From: CAYMSF01 sp964392985
GTDB taxonomy: Bacteria; Verrucomicrobiota; Lentisphaeria; Victivallales; Victivallaceae
Direction of reading: 5' to 3'
Assembly (NCBI GenBank): GCA_964392985.1
Contig: CAYMSF010000016.1
Coordinates: 1-64,000, forward strand
DNA length: 64,000 nt
How positions within the stretch are numbered: the stretch's first letter is position 1; every line of letters begins with the position of its first letter. Made by a program: the position numbers and the translations under genes. The notes beneath the pieces were generated by a model. That model did no database searches. It had not been told where the DNA came from and saw nothing but the letters and a program-made list of their open reading frames with translations. Of this stretch, positions 44,095 through 53,301 are shown one piece after another.

Positions 44095-47037
44095 ATGTTA
44101 AAATTGTTGGTGATACCGGTAATGATGTTTGTGTTGCTGGGGCTTTCCTCCTTTATGCTTGCGGAAGAAGCCAAAAAAAATACCGCACCGGCAACAAAAG
44201 CCGGGATGGGTTCATTTAAATACGGAATATCAGCAAGCACAAAAGTACAGGAGAACCCGGCTCAAATTGAATTAACCTGGCCGGAAGACAAAACCGCCTT
44301 TGGTTATACCATCTACCGCAGATTCATGGGTGAAAAACAGTGGATTCCGATTCCGGTTGCGGTGTTAGACGGCAAAGCGATTGGATTCGTGGATAATAAA
44401 GTAAAAATCGGGGAGGTTTACGAATACCGCATTGATCGTCAAGGTGCCGGTTATCTTGGCCGGGATTACATTTGTTCCGGCATCAACGTTCCGGCAACGG
44501 ACATTCCGAAACAAGTCATCCTGCTGGTTGACAAGAGTATCGCAGAAGCGTTAAAAAGCGAACTGGCAATGCTGGAACGGGATTTGGCTGGCGATGGCTG
44601 GCAATTGATACGGCATGATGTCGACCGGGATGCCAAAGTAACCGAGGTAAAAAAGTTAATCGAGACAGCCTACCGTCAAAACCCGGAACTGTTGCGTACG
44701 GTTTTTTTGTTCGGGCATATTCCGGTGCCATATTCCGGCAGTATTTCGCCGGATGGTCATACCAACCATCTCGGGGCATGGCCGGCTGACCTCTATTACG
44801 GTGATATGAACGGCAAATGGACGGATGAAAAATCACTAAAATATTACCCGACGACCGAACTGAAAAACGAACCCGGTGATGGCAAATTTGACCAGAGCAC
44901 GATTCAGCCCGACTCATTGAAACTTGAGGTCGGCCGCGTCGATCTCTCCGATATGCCTGAATTCGAACGGAGCGAGGTTGAGCTGTTGAGGCAATATCTC
45001 AACAAAAATCATGCCTTCCGGCATGGACATGTACCGGCGGAACAACGCGGACTGATTGATGATAATTTCGGAGCGTTTGGCGGCGAAGCCTTCGGCAGCA
45101 GCGCCTGGAGCAATTTTGCCACATTTTTCGGCGCGGAAAATTGTATTGTCGCCGACTGGTTTACCACATTACCGTCGAACAGTTATTTATGGGCTTACGG
45201 TTCCGGCGGCGGCTCACATAACCGTGCCGGTGGCGTCGGCACCACGGCGGACTTCGCTAAAACTCCGGTAAAAGCAGTTTTCACCTTACTGTTCGGCAGT
45301 ATGTTTGGCGACTGGAATCACAAAAACAATTTTTTACGGGCACCGCTTGCCAATTCCGGCGATGCGCTGACGTGCGCCTGGGATGGGCGACCGCATTGGT
45401 ATTTGCATCACATGGCGATGGGCAAAAATATTGGCTATTCGACATTGCGCACCCAAAACAATAATCAGCTACAGGATTATCTCACCTGCGGCAATGCCAA
45501 ATCCTCTGTATCAGGCAAAGATGAGGACGCGGAATGGGAATATAATCCGGTGCATGTTGCCTTGATGGGAGACCCGACATTGCGGATGCATCCGGTCTTG
45601 CCGCCGCGTTCATGCAGCGCAATGGCGCTACCGGATAATAAATTAAAATTGACCTGGCAGCCATTAGAAGATAAAAGTATCACCGGTTATCAGATATATC
45701 GCGCGGAAAAATTAAACGGTCCCTACTCGCTGCTTAACAAAGCTCCGGTTGCCGGAACTGAATATATCGCCACCGGAGTCAAGCCTGATGATGTCTATAT
45801 GATAAAATCACTTAAGCTGCAAAAGAGTGCCAGCGGCACTTACTGGAATACCAGTCAAGGCGTATTCATCCGCCCTCCTGCCGCAGGAACAGTTTATACC
45901 GTGCAACAACTGAACGGCACTACGCTGAATACACTGGAAGATATTCCCTTTGCTTTGGAATTGAAATGTGAGGCGGCGATAGTTTCAAAGCCGCCGCAAC
46001 ATGGGATGCTTCAAAAAAGAGCGGATGGCGCATTTGTTTATACTCCGGTGGCAGATTATAACGGCGCCGCCCGGTTCACTTTGATTCCTCACGACAGTTT
46101 AAACGATGGTATTCCCGCAGAATTCAACATAGCCATCAATCCGGTTCAGGATGCGCCGCGACCGGATAACCAGACCATTGCGCTTACTGACTATAAGCCG
46201 CGAACGATTAAACTGTCAGCGACCAATCCGGATGCGCCGACGCATCCGCTGACTTATACAATTATTAAATCGCCGGAATCCGGCAAACTTTCCGGAACGC
46301 CGCCGGATATAGTCTATGCGCCCGCCACCGGAATGACCGATATAGACAAAATACAATTCACCGTTGGTAACGGATATTTGACGAGCATGCCGGGCACAAT
46401 TGTTATTCAGCCGCCTTATATATGCACAAAAACGGCGGCGCCGAAAATAATTGACGGCAAATTGGATGACTGGAGCGAACTGCCGATAAAATGCAATGCC
46501 CCGGAAGATTATTACGGTCCGGATACAAACGCCTGGAAAGGAGCGGATGACTGCCGGTTTGCCATTGGTTCCGCTTACGATGATAAATATTTGTATCTCG
46601 CCGTTGAAGTCATTGATGATAAATATGACGCTGTAAAAGAAAAATTACCGTGGGAACAGGACGGTATTGAAATCCGCCTTGACGCCAGACCCGTCGATAT
46701 CCGGTTCGCCAATACCGGCAAGGGCGAGCGGAAAGATTTTCTGTTACTCGGATTGAGCCCCGGTCCGACTGCAGGAGAAAGCTGGTTGTATCGCGACGTC
46801 AAGGATTTACCCGAAGGCACAAAATTTGTCTGTTGCCGTTCCGCCAGAGGGTTCAATACCGAAGTGGCAATACCGCTGGCATACCTGAATAAACAATCCG
46901 GCAATAATGTAACCGGTTTCCGGTTGAATGTAATAGTCAACGACCGCGATGGTGAAAAAATGGTAAGAATCTGCTGGAAACCGGACTGGCGCTCACCACA
47001 ATCATATTCCGGCTCCGGCTCTTTTATAATGAAATAA
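44095..47037 (+). CDS. Large secreted protein: FN3-like, C25-peptidase-like core, CBM9-like end
   Basis: 980 residues with a signal peptide (about 1-23). Residues about 55-135 and 505-590 are fibronectin-like (ELTWPEDKTAFGYTIYRRF; KLTWQPLEDKSITGYQIYRAE). Residues 140-490 resemble gingipain/C25-type folds (VFLFGHIPVPYSG, HLGAWPADLYYGD, LEVGRVDLSDM), but the usual catalytic Cys is not at the expected place (LFGSMFGDWN), so it may be inactive. Cadherin-like repeats span about 610-775. The C-terminus (about 780-980) is CBM9/DOMON-like: KIIDGKLDDWSELP, YLYLAVEVIDD, WEQDGIEIRLDA. It probably acts on or binds extracellular polymer. TGGAGATAA precedes the start. Confidence 0.65.
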   Translation: MLKLLVIPVMMFVLLGLSSFMLAEEAKKNTAPATKAGMGSFKYGISASTKVQENPAQIELTWPEDKTAFGYTIYRRFMGEKQWIPIPVAVLDGKAIGFVDNKVKIGEVYEYRIDRQGAGYLGRDYICSGINVPATDIPKQVILLVDKSIAEALKSELAMLERDLAGDGWQLIRHDVDRDAKVTEVKKLIETAYRQNPELLRTVFLFGHIPVPYSGSISPDGHTNHLGAWPADLYYGDMNGKWTDEKSLKYYPTTELKNEPGDGKFDQSTIQPDSLKLEVGRVDLSDMPEFERSEVELLRQYLNKNHAFRHGHVPAEQRGLIDDNFGAFGGEAFGSSAWSNFATFFGAENCIVADWFTTLPSNSYLWAYGSGGGSHNRAGGVGTTADFAKTPVKAVFTLLFGSMFGDWNHKNNFLRAPLANSGDALTCAWDGRPHWYLHHMAMGKNIGYSTLRTQNNNQLQDYLTCGNAKSSVSGKDEDAEWEYNPVHVALMGDPTLRMHPVLPPRSCSAMALPDNKLKLTWQPLEDKSITGYQIYRAEKLNGPYSLLNKAPVAGTEYIATGVKPDDVYMIKSLKLQKSASGTYWNTSQGVFIRPPAAGTVYTVQQLNGTTLNTLEDIPFALELKCEAAIVSKPPQHGMLQKRADGAFVYTPVADYNGAARFTLIPHDSLNDGIPAEFNIAINPVQDAPRPDNQTIALTDYKPRTIKLSATNPDAPTHPLTYTIIKSPESGKLSGTPPDIVYAPATGMTDIDKIQFTVGNGYLTSMPGTIVIQPPYICTKTAAPKIIDGKLDDWSELPIKCNAPEDYYGPDTNAWKGADDCRFAIGSAYDDKYLYLAVEVIDDKYDAVKEKLPWEQDGIEIRLDARPVDIRFANTGKGERKDFLLLGLSPGPTAGESWLYRDVKDLPEGTKFVCCRSARGFNTEVAIPLAYLNKQSGNNVTGFRLNVIVNDRDGEKMVRICWKPDWRSPQSYSGSGSFIMK

Positions 47038-47056
47038 ATATTCAACCCGGAAATAA

Positions 47057-48763
47057 TTACCTGTCTTGTGTCTGATAAAGAGCAAGGGGATATTGATGAC
47101 CGGGTATCGTTTCCTCGAGTTTCTTCAACTTGGATTTCATCCCAGGGGGAAATTGTTTGAATGATTCAGCGGGACAAATGATAAATTCAAATTTCATCTT
47201 ATTGTTAACGGCGTCATAAATGCCATCAATCTTGCATCTTTCATAATCGCGGTCAATGAAGAAAACTGCTTCATCCACCCATGTCCCAGTATAAGCTACA
47301 ATGGCGTCAGGCGGTAAATGTTTCCGGCTTTGCTCACAAAAATATTTGGTTGTTTTATAAACATTAGCCGCCGGATCAACCCAGAGGTAATAAACCGAGA
47401 AGCCGAGAATCAAAATTGTCAATGTTATGGCAAACGCGGGTAAAATCCTGCCCCGAGCCAACAGTACACTTCCGGCAAAATATAACAAACATAAAAATAA
47501 AACAACGCCAATGCTTATCAGTATAAAATATTGATTAAGGATATCTGCTGTTTGGATAATCCCCATGCCGTCGCGAACCTTGATGTGAGGAATTTTCCCC
47601 GCAACACACACTTTTCCGACATAATTGATAAAACCAGTTTTCAACATAATCATGATTGCCACGATAAATCCAACCAGAAATACCCAGACAAATTTCCACC
47701 TGTTGGAAAATTTTGGTTTAGTTTCATCGATCAGCGCCACATATCTGGCAATTAAAATAGCCAATGCCGGATACAACGGCAGGATATAATCACCGCGTTT
47801 AATGGCAGACAGCGAGAAAAACACAAATACCGTCAGTACCCAGAACACAAGGAAGTATGTTTCACTCCTTAATTTAGTAAATTTTTTCCTGAATGCCGGA
47901 AGAGCAAAAAACACCAGTGGTGACCATGGCAATGCGCCGGTGAAAAGTTTCGGGAAATAGTATAGAAATGTTTTGCGCTGTCCGCCACAATACTCGGTAT
48001 TGATTCCCAGAAAGCGGTCGATATTTTGATTCCAGAAAAAATCGAAAGCAAACATACCCTGGGTACGGATACTTTCATAGACATACCACGGCGCGGCAAT
48101 TATCAATCCTATAATCAAACCGCTTACCGGTTTCAACTCCCAGATTGCCTTGAGATTCCGCTCCTTTATCAGCAGTGCCAGAATCGTCAGTCCGGCAAGA
48201 ATTACCGCAACCGGTCCTTTTATGAGTACTCCCAATGCGAGCACCACATAAAAAAGATAAATATGCCAGTTAGACTTTTTCTTCTCAAGGTAACCGGTAT
48301 AGAGGAAAATCATTGCGAGAGTGTAACATGCACACAAAACGATATCAATTCTGGCGAGACGTCCCAGGTTGATGAATCCAACCATCGTCGTTAATATATA
48401 TCCGGACAGCAGTCCGGTCGTCCTGCCGTAAATTCTATTACCCAGCCATGCCGTCAGCAATACGCAGAAAATTGCAGATAACACCGATGGCAACCGGACA
48501 CTGAACTCGTTTACTCCGAAAATTTTGCCAGTTGCGGCATAAAACCAGTAACACAATATCGGTTTTTCAGTTTCAGGTTCGCCCTTGATGGTAACATGCC
48601 AATAGTCACCGGTCTTCAACATATTTGCCGCAACAATGGCGGCCCGGCCTTCCTGTGCAGAATAGATACCGTCACTGCCGATATTTATCGTAAAAATAAC
48701 CACGGTATAGAACGTCAACAATATCCAATGACAATAATTTTTCGTTAAAAACATTTTAATCAA
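47057..48763 (-). CDS. GT39/ArnT-like lipid-linked glycosyltransferase
   Basis: A 568-residue membrane protein with about twelve hydrophobic segments. The N-terminal loop SAQEGRAAIVAANMLKTGDY, followed by TEKPILCYWFYA, is the acidic catalytic region of PMT_2/ArnT enzymes, and GVNEFSVRLPSVLSA follows. These transfer sugars from polyprenyl phosphate to lipid A or protein. The first ATG-like start is a TTG; the ATG at 48754 is a plausible alternative. Acceptor unknown. Confidence 0.88.
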   Translation of the reverse strand: MIKMFLTKNYCHWILLTFYTVVIFTINIGSDGIYSAQEGRAAIVAANMLKTGDYWHVTIKGEPETEKPILCYWFYAATGKIFGVNEFSVRLPSVLSAIFCVLLTAWLGNRIYGRTTGLLSGYILTTMVGFINLGRLARIDIVLCACYTLAMIFLYTGYLEKKKSNWHIYLFYVVLALGVLIKGPVAVILAGLTILALLIKERNLKAIWELKPVSGLIIGLIIAAPWYVYESIRTQGMFAFDFFWNQNIDRFLGINTEYCGGQRKTFLYYFPKLFTGALPWSPLVFFALPAFRKKFTKLRSETYFLVFWVLTVFVFFSLSAIKRGDYILPLYPALAILIARYVALIDETKPKFSNRWKFVWVFLVGFIVAIMIMLKTGFINYVGKVCVAGKIPHIKVRDGMGIIQTADILNQYFILISIGVVLFLCLLYFAGSVLLARGRILPAFAITLTILILGFSVYYLWVDPAANVYKTTKYFCEQSRKHLPPDAIVAYTGTWVDEAVFFIDRDYERCKIDGIYDAVNNKMKFEFIICPAESFKQFPPGMKSKLKKLEETIPGHQYPLALYQTQDR

Positions 48764-48978
48764 TCTAAGCTAACCTGAGTAATCACATTCACATATCACA
48801 AAACACTGATTCAAAACTATTATCAATGAATCAGCAAACCATACAACGAACTAAACCTAGCACAAAACTGCAAATATTCAAGCCTGTTTAAAACCATTCG
48901 CAACCAACATTATACGGAACAAAACAACTATGGCGGTACTGGGACGCATCAAACTGATTCATCAAATTACCGACCGTC

Positions 48979-50844
48979 TTACTTCCAGCAGTTATAGATT
49001 TGCGGGATGAGGTATTTGAGTATTGCCGCGGTCGGAACTGCAAAAATCATCCCGGTCAGCCCGGCAAAAAATCCGCCCAGCAGCACCACAATAATTGTTT
49101 CGAGAGTGGTCAGACCGAGCGCTTCGCCAATGACCGAAGGATAGATGAATAACTGGTCAAAGATACCGGTGATGATAACATAAGTCGCAATAACTGCCAC
49201 CAACATCAACATGCTCGTATTCGTTCCGCCGACCGCCAGACAGACAACCAGGGTCAGAATCGCGCTCGAAATCGGACCGATGAGCGGCAGCAATACAGTA
49301 CAACCGGCAAGCAGTCCAAGCACCAATGCGTAAGGTACGCCGAGAATAAAGAACATGATGACATAGAGGGTGCTTTCAATCATGATAATCGTCAAATAGC
49401 CGCGAAGCCATATTTTTAATTTTAGAATGATATTGAAAATGATTTCACGTGCTCTGGCGAGAGTTTCTTCACTGGCGCCGGGGAGCCACTTGCTTTTATA
49501 GATAACATTGACCAGATACTCGCTTTTTTTATTGCCGCCAAATTCTGCGGACGGGCAGAATTCCGCCATTTTCTTCAATATCAAGATAAAAAAGAACATT
49601 GTCAGCAGGATATTCAGCAGCACCACAAAGGTCTGTTTGAGGAAACCGGCAGTAAAGGTGAACATGCCGCCGGTTTTTTCAAGGATCAACGCCATTAAAG
49701 CCTTCTGATTGCCGGAGTCTGAGAGATAGCGGGTAACTTCGCTGACCGCGGATTTGACGAGAGGAAGGTTTTCCAGTTTCGGCTTTAATGATTCCAGTTT
49801 ATCAATGTAGCGTTTGACGACGGGGAGCATCGGTTGAAGCCGTGAATCTGTTACCGCCGGATTCTCAACGCCGTTGGCGGTTTCAGCCTTGTATGTCTTG
49901 GCGGTGCCGATGAATTCCCGTACTGACGAGCTGATTCCGCTCACATAGGAGGCGGACAGCGTAGCAAAGAGAATGGCGACAGTGATGATTATAAAAATGA
50001 ACGTTGTTACCGTCGCCATCGTCGCCTGACTGATGAGAGTCCGGCGCTGACGTAACTCCTTATCCCCCTCGCTTATCTCTTCCTGAAAAGGCTGGTGATT
50101 AATGAATGCCGACAGTTTTTTAAACGGACAGGCAATCGCGCCGCCGAGAGCGAACAGTTTGACAAAAAACGGTCTAGTACCGAATTGACGTTCATAGAAC
50201 TTTTCCAGCGGCAGAAAAATATAGGCCAGAATCAGTCCGAAAATGACAGATTTTAAAAATGTAGCGGTAAGAATAAAGATGCCGATGACGATTAATGCGA
50301 CAAGCAGACCGGTACTGGATTTTAAAATCCGTTTTCTATTTTCGTATTGTTTTACCGCGTCATCTTCGATTTCGAGCAACTTGGCATTGGCAATCTGCAA
50401 CAACTCAGCGATACGGTGAATCAACTGCCGCTGCGATTCCAGATAATTGCCGTTGCTCAATCCCAGGGCGAGCATGGCGCGAGTGATTTTCAGCCGTTCC
50501 TCCTCGGGAAGTTTAGAGAGACACTCGCAATGTTTTTCAATATCTTTCGGATTGCCGGCAGGACGGTGAGATTCAATCCATTCCACCATCATCGCGATTC
50601 TGCCCGGCGAATGGTCGCGGGAGAGAATGTTGCGGAATTCATCAATTTCAGCTTCGTCGAGTTTTCCATCGACCCAGAGGACTTCGCTCATCAATGCCAC
50701 AACCGCGATGGACTCTTCTTCAGAGCTGTTGCCCTTGTGATCCAGCAATGTGGAAATAGTGGAATAGGCCTTACTGGCGGGTTTGGCAAAAACAGATTTA
50801 ACCCATTCTTTTCGGCGATTCCACGGTCGATCCATAAAAACCAC
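48979..50844 (-). CDS. TerB-like domain fused to an AI-2E/PerM-family permease
   Basis: Residues about 20-150 form a TerB/TIM44-like acidic helical domain (EEESIAVVALMSEVLWVDGK, LDEAEIDEFRNILS, EERLKITRAMLALGLSNG). The rest (about 170-620) is an AI-2E transporter-family permease with the usual seven or eight membrane segments and the GLLAGCTVLLPLIGPISSAI region. AI-2E members include sodium/proton antiporters and autoinducer exporters. TerB domains are linked to metal and stress sensing. GGAAGAG favours the ATG at 50835. The gene follows purM by about 12-20 bases and is probably co-transcribed. Confidence 0.8.
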   Translation of the reverse strand: MVFMDRPWNRRKEWVKSVFAKPASKAYSTISTLLDHKGNSSEEESIAVVALMSEVLWVDGKLDEAEIDEFRNILSRDHSPGRIAMMVEWIESHRPAGNPKDIEKHCECLSKLPEEERLKITRAMLALGLSNGNYLESQRQLIHRIAELLQIANAKLLEIEDDAVKQYENRKRILKSSTGLLVALIVIGIFILTATFLKSVIFGLILAYIFLPLEKFYERQFGTRPFFVKLFALGGAIACPFKKLSAFINHQPFQEEISEGDKELRQRRTLISQATMATVTTFIFIIITVAILFATLSASYVSGISSSVREFIGTAKTYKAETANGVENPAVTDSRLQPMLPVVKRYIDKLESLKPKLENLPLVKSAVSEVTRYLSDSGNQKALMALILEKTGGMFTFTAGFLKQTFVVLLNILLTMFFFILILKKMAEFCPSAEFGGNKKSEYLVNVIYKSKWLPGASEETLARAREIIFNIILKLKIWLRGYLTIIMIESTLYVIMFFILGVPYALVLGLLAGCTVLLPLIGPISSAILTLVVCLAVGGTNTSMLMLVAVIATYVIITGIFDQLFIYPSVIGEALGLTTLETIIVVLLGGFFAGLTGMIFAVPTAAILKYLIPQIYNCWK

Positions 50845-50855
50845 TCTTCCGGTAA

Positions 50856-51902
50856 TTAGTTAACGGTTACAGTGCGGTTGCCGGCGGTAACTTTACCGCA
50901 AACTGCCGCATGTATACCAGATTCGGTACAAATTTTTACTGCGTTTGCCGCTTCGTCAGCGGGAACGAACCAAATCATGCCGAATCCCATATTGAAAACA
51001 CGATAAGCTTCTTCATGACTGACAGTACCGCGTTCCACCATAAGTTTAAAAATCGGCGGTGCTGTCAATGCTTTGCTGTCAAAAATCACATCAACACCGG
51101 CAGGCAGCACCCGCGGGACGTTGTCATACAGTCCGCCGCCGGTGATATGCGCCATACCGTCAAGATTCAACCCCTGCGCCATCGCCGCTTTGATTGCCGG
51201 CCAGTAACAGGTATGCGGTTTCAACAACGCTTCGCCAATCGTTTCATTCATGCCGTCAATCAGGGTTGAAGTGGTAAAACCGCACTGGGTGAACAGAATT
51301 TTTCTCGCCAGACTGAAGCCGTTGGTATGAAGTCCGTTAGACGCAAGTCCGACCGCGACATAGCCGGGTTTAATCTTCTCGCCGGTGATGAGCCGTTCTT
51401 TTTCGACCACCCCGGTGATGACGCCGACGAGGTCGAAGTCATCGCCATACATTCCCGGCATTTCCGCGGTTTCACCGCCGAGTACGGCGCAATTTGCCGC
51501 CCGGCAGGCGTCGGCGATACCGGATAAAACGTTCTCGTATAACGGGCTGCGCAGTTTGCCAATCCCGATATAGTCCATAAAGTAAATGGGTTCCGCTCCT
51601 TGAACGGCGATATCGTTGATGCAATGATTGACGATGTCGAAACCGATGGTGTCATATTTTTCCATCATGGCGGCAACCATCAATTTAGTGCCGACGCCGT
51701 CGATGCTTGAAACCAGCACCGGATGACGGTATTTACTCAAATCAAGCTGAAACAATCCGCCGAAACCGCCAATAGGCGCGAGCATTTCCGGGCGCCGGGT
51801 GGCGGCAAATTTCGCCTTGACTTTTTCCAGAAGATTTTGTGCCAGGTCTATATCCACGCCTGCCGCTTTATAAAGTTCACTCTTAACTGCTTTTCCGCTC
51901 AC
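50856..51902 (-). CDS. purM: Phosphoribosylformylglycinamidine cyclo-ligase PurM
   Basis: 348 residues of the AIR synthase family. YKAAGVDIDLAQNLLEKVK, SSIDGVGTKLMVA, GFDIVNHCINDIAVQGAEP (ATP site), LGGETAEMPGMY and GLASNGLHTNGFSLARK are all hallmarks. It closes FGAM to AIR in purine synthesis. GTG start at 51902 with AAGGAAG upstream. Full length, no anomaly. Confidence 0.97.
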   Translation of the reverse strand: MSGKAVKSELYKAAGVDIDLAQNLLEKVKAKFAATRRPEMLAPIGGFGGLFQLDLSKYRHPVLVSSIDGVGTKLMVAAMMEKYDTIGFDIVNHCINDIAVQGAEPIYFMDYIGIGKLRSPLYENVLSGIADACRAANCAVLGGETAEMPGMYGDDFDLVGVITGVVEKERLITGEKIKPGYVAVGLASNGLHTNGFSLARKILFTQCGFTTSTLIDGMNETIGEALLKPHTCYWPAIKAAMAQGLNLDGMAHITGGGLYDNVPRVLPAGVDVIFDSKALTAPPIFKLMVERGTVSHEEAYRVFNMGFGMIWFVPADEAANAVKICTESGIHAAVCGKVTAGNRTVTVN

Positions 51903-52198
51903 TTTTATTACTTCCTTATGGTTATATCGCTACTACCGGCCCCGGGTACGAGTCCGGAATGTTATAATTTTTGTAAAATGACACGCATATAATCTAAATC
52001 TTTGAATGCTGAATGCAAATCACGAACAAATTTCATTCCGTAAAAGTTGATAAAGAGGTAATAACGGGATGCTTTCTGCCGGTTTTTAGCATTTAATGTT
52101 TGCAAAAAGCCGTTTTTACGGCAAATTATACTCTATAAGGACAGGTTGGAAACAAAAATAACCGGTTCCGTCGGAAAAAAAATGTAATCGAGGTCGTC

Positions 52199-52759
52199 AT
52201 GGCAGAAATCATGCAGATACAGTGTTACAAGTGCCAGACCGTCTACGAAGTGTCGCCGGAAATGGCTGGACAACTGGTTGAATGTGCGGTATGCAATGCA
52301 ATATTCGCCATTCCTGCACCCATTCCCGGAATGGAAAACCAATTGCTGGCGACCTACCCTTATGTGGAATTGCCGGATGCTGCGGCCAGGACAGAAGAGG
52401 CAGAACTGGCAACCCATATTGATGTAACTGAAATTCCGCCGGAAGTGCCGGTGGAAGTGCCGGACAGTCCGCCTTTGGACACTTCGTTTGATATGCCGCC
52501 GGCGATACCGGAAGGAACCAGCACGATCAAGTTATCGCGTTCCAATATCGGCATGATGCCAAAAATTGAGGACACTTTCAAGTTTAACACGGTAGAGCAG
52601 AAAGTACCGAAAAATAAATATGCGGACGATTCAAGCAAAGACAGTCTTTCCACCGCCGTTTTTAAGAAACCGGCTGCAGGCAAATCTGCTCCCGTCGCGC
52701 CACCTCCGCCCCCGCCGAAATGGTGGCAGTTCTGGAAAAGATTTTCCCGCGGCAATTGA
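52199..52759 (+). CDS. Zinc-ribbon (MJ0042-type) protein
   Basis: 186 residues. The N-terminus has a zinc ribbon IQCYKCQTVYEVSPEMAGQ, then VECAVCNAIFAIP (C-x2-C twice). The rest is Pro/Glu-rich and disordered, ending WWQFWKRFSRG, which may be a short amphipathic or membrane-contact tail. Similar ribbon-plus-linker proteins are frequent in PVC bacteria. Function unknown. GAGGT precedes the ATG. Confidence 0.75.
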   Translation: MAEIMQIQCYKCQTVYEVSPEMAGQLVECAVCNAIFAIPAPIPGMENQLLATYPYVELPDAAARTEEAELATHIDVTEIPPEVPVEVPDSPPLDTSFDMPPAIPEGTSTIKLSRSNIGMMPKIEDTFKFNTVEQKVPKNKYADDSSKDSLSTAVFKKPAAGKSAPVAPPPPPPKWWQFWKRFSRGN

Positions 52760-52794
52760 CACTCTTTATTTCAGCCAATCAGAAAATATGTATT

Positions 52795-53301
52795 ATGCGA
52801 AAACTAAATAAACGTTTTTTTATTCAGCTCTATCTTAAACTGGTGCGAAATGGTGGCAGTCCGGAATATGTTGCCCGCGGCGTGGCGGTTGGATTGTTTA
52901 TCGGATTGATAATTCCGTTTGGATTCCAGTTGATTTTCGCTTATGCGCTGGCATGGGTGGTGCGGGCGGCGAAAATACCGGCACTATTCTTCACGCTGAT
53001 TACCAATCCCTATTCAATACCCTTCATCTATCCGGTGCAATGTTACATCGGCAGTTATCTGATTGGCCGCCCGTTGAGTTACAGTTATCTCAACAAGGCA
53101 ATGGCGAAAATTATCCGGGAATCTTCGTACGAATCACTGTTTGATCTGGGTATGAATGTCGCCGCCGCATTTTTCGCCGGCGGTCTGCTTTTTGCAATTA
53201 TCGCCACCGTCCCCGGTTATTTCGTTTCAAGGTGGCTGGTTAAAAACTATCGCAACAAAAAACAACAACGTGCCAATAGAATTACGGTAACAACATGTTA
53301 A
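52795..53301 (+). CDS. DUF2062 membrane protein
   Basis: The reading frame is open from 52720, but MRKLNKRFFIQLYLKLV at 52795 is the natural start of DUF2062 proteins (168 residues). VARGVAVGLFIGLIIPFGFQ, then TNPYSIPFIYPVQC, is the family core, with a C-terminal transmembrane segment. Role unknown; sometimes linked to glycosyltransferase operons. Its end overlaps the rsmB start by seven bases, so the two are coupled. Confidence 0.85.
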   Translation: MRKLNKRFFIQLYLKLVRNGGSPEYVARGVAVGLFIGLIIPFGFQLIFAYALAWVVRAAKIPALFFTLITNPYSIPFIYPVQCYIGSYLIGRPLSYSYLNKAMAKIIRESSYESLFDLGMNVAAAFFAGGLLFAIIATVPGYFVSRWLVKNYRNKKQQRANRITVTTC

